Assembly: GCA_947453125.1 (NCBI GenBank)
Contig: CANGGC010000119.1
Span: forward strand, 1-7,226
DNA from: Planctomycetaceae bacterium
Lineage (GTDB): Bacteria; Planctomycetota; Planctomycetia; Pirellulales; UBA1268
Direction of reading: 5' to 3'
DNA: 7,226 bases
Part shown: positions 5,811 to 7,226 of the stretch, one piece after another
Position numbering within the stretch: position 1 is the stretch's first letter
How the letters are laid out: each line of letters begins with the position of its first letter
Notes under the pieces: generated by a model
The model's input: only the letters and a program-made list of their open reading frames with translations
Database searches by the model: none
What the model was told of the DNA's origin: nothing
Position numbers and translations under genes: made by a program

Positions 5811-7226
5811 CGCCGCGGGAGGCGGCGGAGGTCGAGCGTGAGGGGATAGTCGGGATTGATCTCCTCCGTCGGCGGCGTGAACGGGCCCGGGGTGTGGCCG
5901 GTCGCGAAGAACCGGCTCGCCCGTCGGCTCTCGCTCTCCAGCGCATTCACCGGACGAGTCTCGTACGACCGTCCCCCGGGATGGGCCACGTGCCAGGTGC
6001 AGCCCCCGAGACTGCGGCCACTCCAGACATCGACGATGTCAAACACCAGCGGCGCATGGACGCGGATCGTCGGATGGAGACACTGCGGCGGCTGCCACGC
6101 CCGGAACCGCACCCCCGCCACCGCCTCCCCCGCCCGACCGGTGGGCGTCAGCGGCACACGCCGGCCGTTGCAGGCTATGAAATGCCGCCCCTCGACGATC
6201 CCGCTCACCGCCACCTGGACGCGCTCGAGCGAACTGTCGACGAGCCTGGAGGTCGCGCCGCCGATCGGCTGCTCGCCGAGGACATGCCACGGCTCGAGGG
6301 CCCCTCGCAACTCCAGCCGCACTTCGTCGTGGACCACCTCGCCGATTTTTGGAAAGCGGAACTCCCGCCAGCAGTCGAACCACGACGACTCGAAATCGAA
6401 GCCATTCCGCCGCAGATCGGCGAGGACATCGCGGAAGTCGGCAAGGAGAAAGTGGGGCAGGAGAAAGCGGTCGTGGAGCGCCGTCCCCCAGCGGACGAGC
6501 TCCCCGTCCCAGGGCTTCTTCCAGAAACGGGCGATCAGCGCGCGGACGACCAGCTGCGCAAGCAACCCCATCCGCACGTGCGGCGCCATCTCGAAGGCCC
6601 GCATCTCCACCAGGCCGCGCCGGCCCGCGGCGCTGTCTGGGGAGAAGAGCTTGTCGATGCAGAACTCGGCCCGGTGGGTGTTGCCGGTGAGGTCGACGAG
6701 GAGATTGCGGAACAGCCGGTCGACGATCCACGGCGCCGGATGCTGCCCGGAGCGGCGCAATTCTTGGAAGGCGATCTCGAGCTCGTGAAGACTCTCGTGA
6801 CGAGCCTCGTCGACCCGCGGCGCCTGGCTCGTCGGGCCGATGAAGCCACCGGCGAAGAGATAGGAAAGCGAGGGATGGTTGTTCCAGTAGGCGACGAGAC
6901 TGGCGAGGAGATCGGGACGCCGCAAAAAAGGGCTGTCGGCCACCGTCCGCCCGCCGAGGACGAGATGATCGCCGCCGCCGGTGCCGGTGTGCCGGCCATC
7001 GAGCTCGAACTTCTCCGCCCCGAGCCGGCTGACGCGCGCAGCCCGGTCGACCGCCTCCCGAATCCGGACGAGCTCCTCCCAGCTCCGCGCCGGCGGCACA
7101 TTGACCTCGATCACCCCCGGATCGGGCGTCACCTGAAGCCGCGAGAGCCGGTCATCCCACGGCGGGGCATAGCCCTCGAGCACCACCGCCCGGCCGTGCG
7201 CCGCGGCGACCCCCTCGATGCCGGCA
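5807..7226 (-). CDS. DUF2126 / transglutaminase-like protein, putative amidoligase (C-terminal part)
   Basis: The visible 472 residues are the C-terminal portion of a DUF2126 protein; the frame stays open to the window edge, so the N-terminus, which in this family usually carries a transglutaminase-like domain (about 1,100 residues in all), is missing. Recognisable blocks, numbered from the first visible codon, are VLEGYAPPWDDRL (15-27), VTPDPGVIEVNV (32-43), ELDGRHTGTGGGDHLVLGG (74-92), AYWNNHPSLSYLFAGGFIGPTSQAPRVDEAR (from 112), NTHRAEFCIDKLFSPD (182-197) and EMRAFEMAPH (207-216). The GVIEVNV, GTGGGDH and EMRAFEM segments resemble the metal/ATP-binding strands of the glutamine-synthetase-like fold, which is why the family is predicted to form amide bonds. 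Its substrate is unknown. Relatives often sit with alpha-E/DUF403 and circularly permuted ATP-grasp genes, which would lie beyond the window. The toxin-antitoxin pair starts 31 bp after its stop. Confidence 0.9.
   Translation of the reverse strand, partial: AGIEGVAAAHGRAVVLEGYAPPWDDRLSRLQVTPDPGVIEVNVPPARSWEELVRIREAVDRAARVSRLGAEKFELDGRHTGTGGGDHLVLGGRTVADSPFLRRPDLLASLVAYWNNHPSLSYLFAGGFIGPTSQAPRVDEARHESLHELEIAFQELRRSGQHPAPWIVDRLFRNLLVDLTGNTHRAEFCIDKLFSPDSAAGRRGLVEMRAFEMAPHVRMGLLAQLVVRALIARFWKKPWDGELVRWGTALHDRFLLPHFLLADFRDVLADLRRNGFDFESSWFDCWREFRFPKIGEVVHDEVRLELRGALEPWHVLGEQPIGGATSRLVDSSLERVQVAVSGIVEGRHFIACNGRRVPLTPTGRAGEAVAGVRFRAWQPPQCLHPTIRVHAPLVFDIVDVWSGRSLGGCTWHVAHPGGRSYETRPVNALESESRRASRFFATGHTPGPFTPPTEEINPDYPLTLDLRRLPRR

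Noticed and set aside
5776..5946. Upstream extension of the antitoxin frame
   Set aside because: The added residues are Arg/Ser-rich, overlap the DUF2126 C-terminus, and precede the canonical MKTTID family start.
5856..6788. Long open frame on the + strand opposite DUF2126 (310 codons)
   Set aside because: The minus-strand DUF2126 motifs are unmistakable; this one is a Ser/Arg-rich shadow.

Overview
The window is GC-rich bacterial DNA. It most resembles a planctomycete of the Pirellulales type. The reasons are inferential: the protein families present, weak or missing Shine-Dalgarno sequences, an isolated rhamnulokinase, and an ABC exporter ATPase whose D-loop reads SQID rather than SALD. 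No rRNA, tRNA, CRISPR array or transposase gene is visible.

Layout. (1) Bases 1-986, + strand: 3' part of an ABC exporter gene with the last two membrane helices and a complete ATPase domain. (2) 987-1345: convergent gap holding copy A of a 143-bp structured repeat. (3) 1346-2827, - strand: complete L-rhamnulokinase gene (rhaB). (4) 2828-3127: divergent regulatory gap with small inverted repeats. (5) 3128-4293, + strand: a two-gene sulfur unit, an assimilatory APS reductase (cysH) followed 8 bp later by an Rrf2-family regulator without cysteines. (6) 4294-4509: convergent gap holding copy B of the repeat in the opposite orientation. (7) 4510-4890, - strand: small unrecognised zinc-ribbon protein, with a palindrome inside its candidate promoter. 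(8) 5078-5775, - strand: a toxin-antitoxin pair (AbrB/MazE-like antitoxin, then PIN-domain toxin) whose genes overlap by ATGA. (9) 5807-7226, - strand: 3' part of a large DUF2126 (putative amidoligase, transglutaminase-associated) gene that runs off the window.

How the parts work together. cysH and the Rrf2 gene probably form a sulfate-assimilation operon under its own regulator. RhaB would feed L-rhamnulose into the rhamnose/fucose pathway, but no partner genes lie beside it. The toxin-antitoxin cassette sits 31 bp behind the DUF2126 gene; its candidate -35 box overlaps the DUF2126 stop codon and its -10 box lies inside a perfect palindrome.

The least explained element is the 143-bp repeat. 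Two copies, 93% identical and in inverted orientation, each lie in a gap between convergent genes. Each is closed by 18-19-nt inverted termini and contains three internal hairpins. This looks like a MITE-like or REP-like structured element rather than coding DNA.
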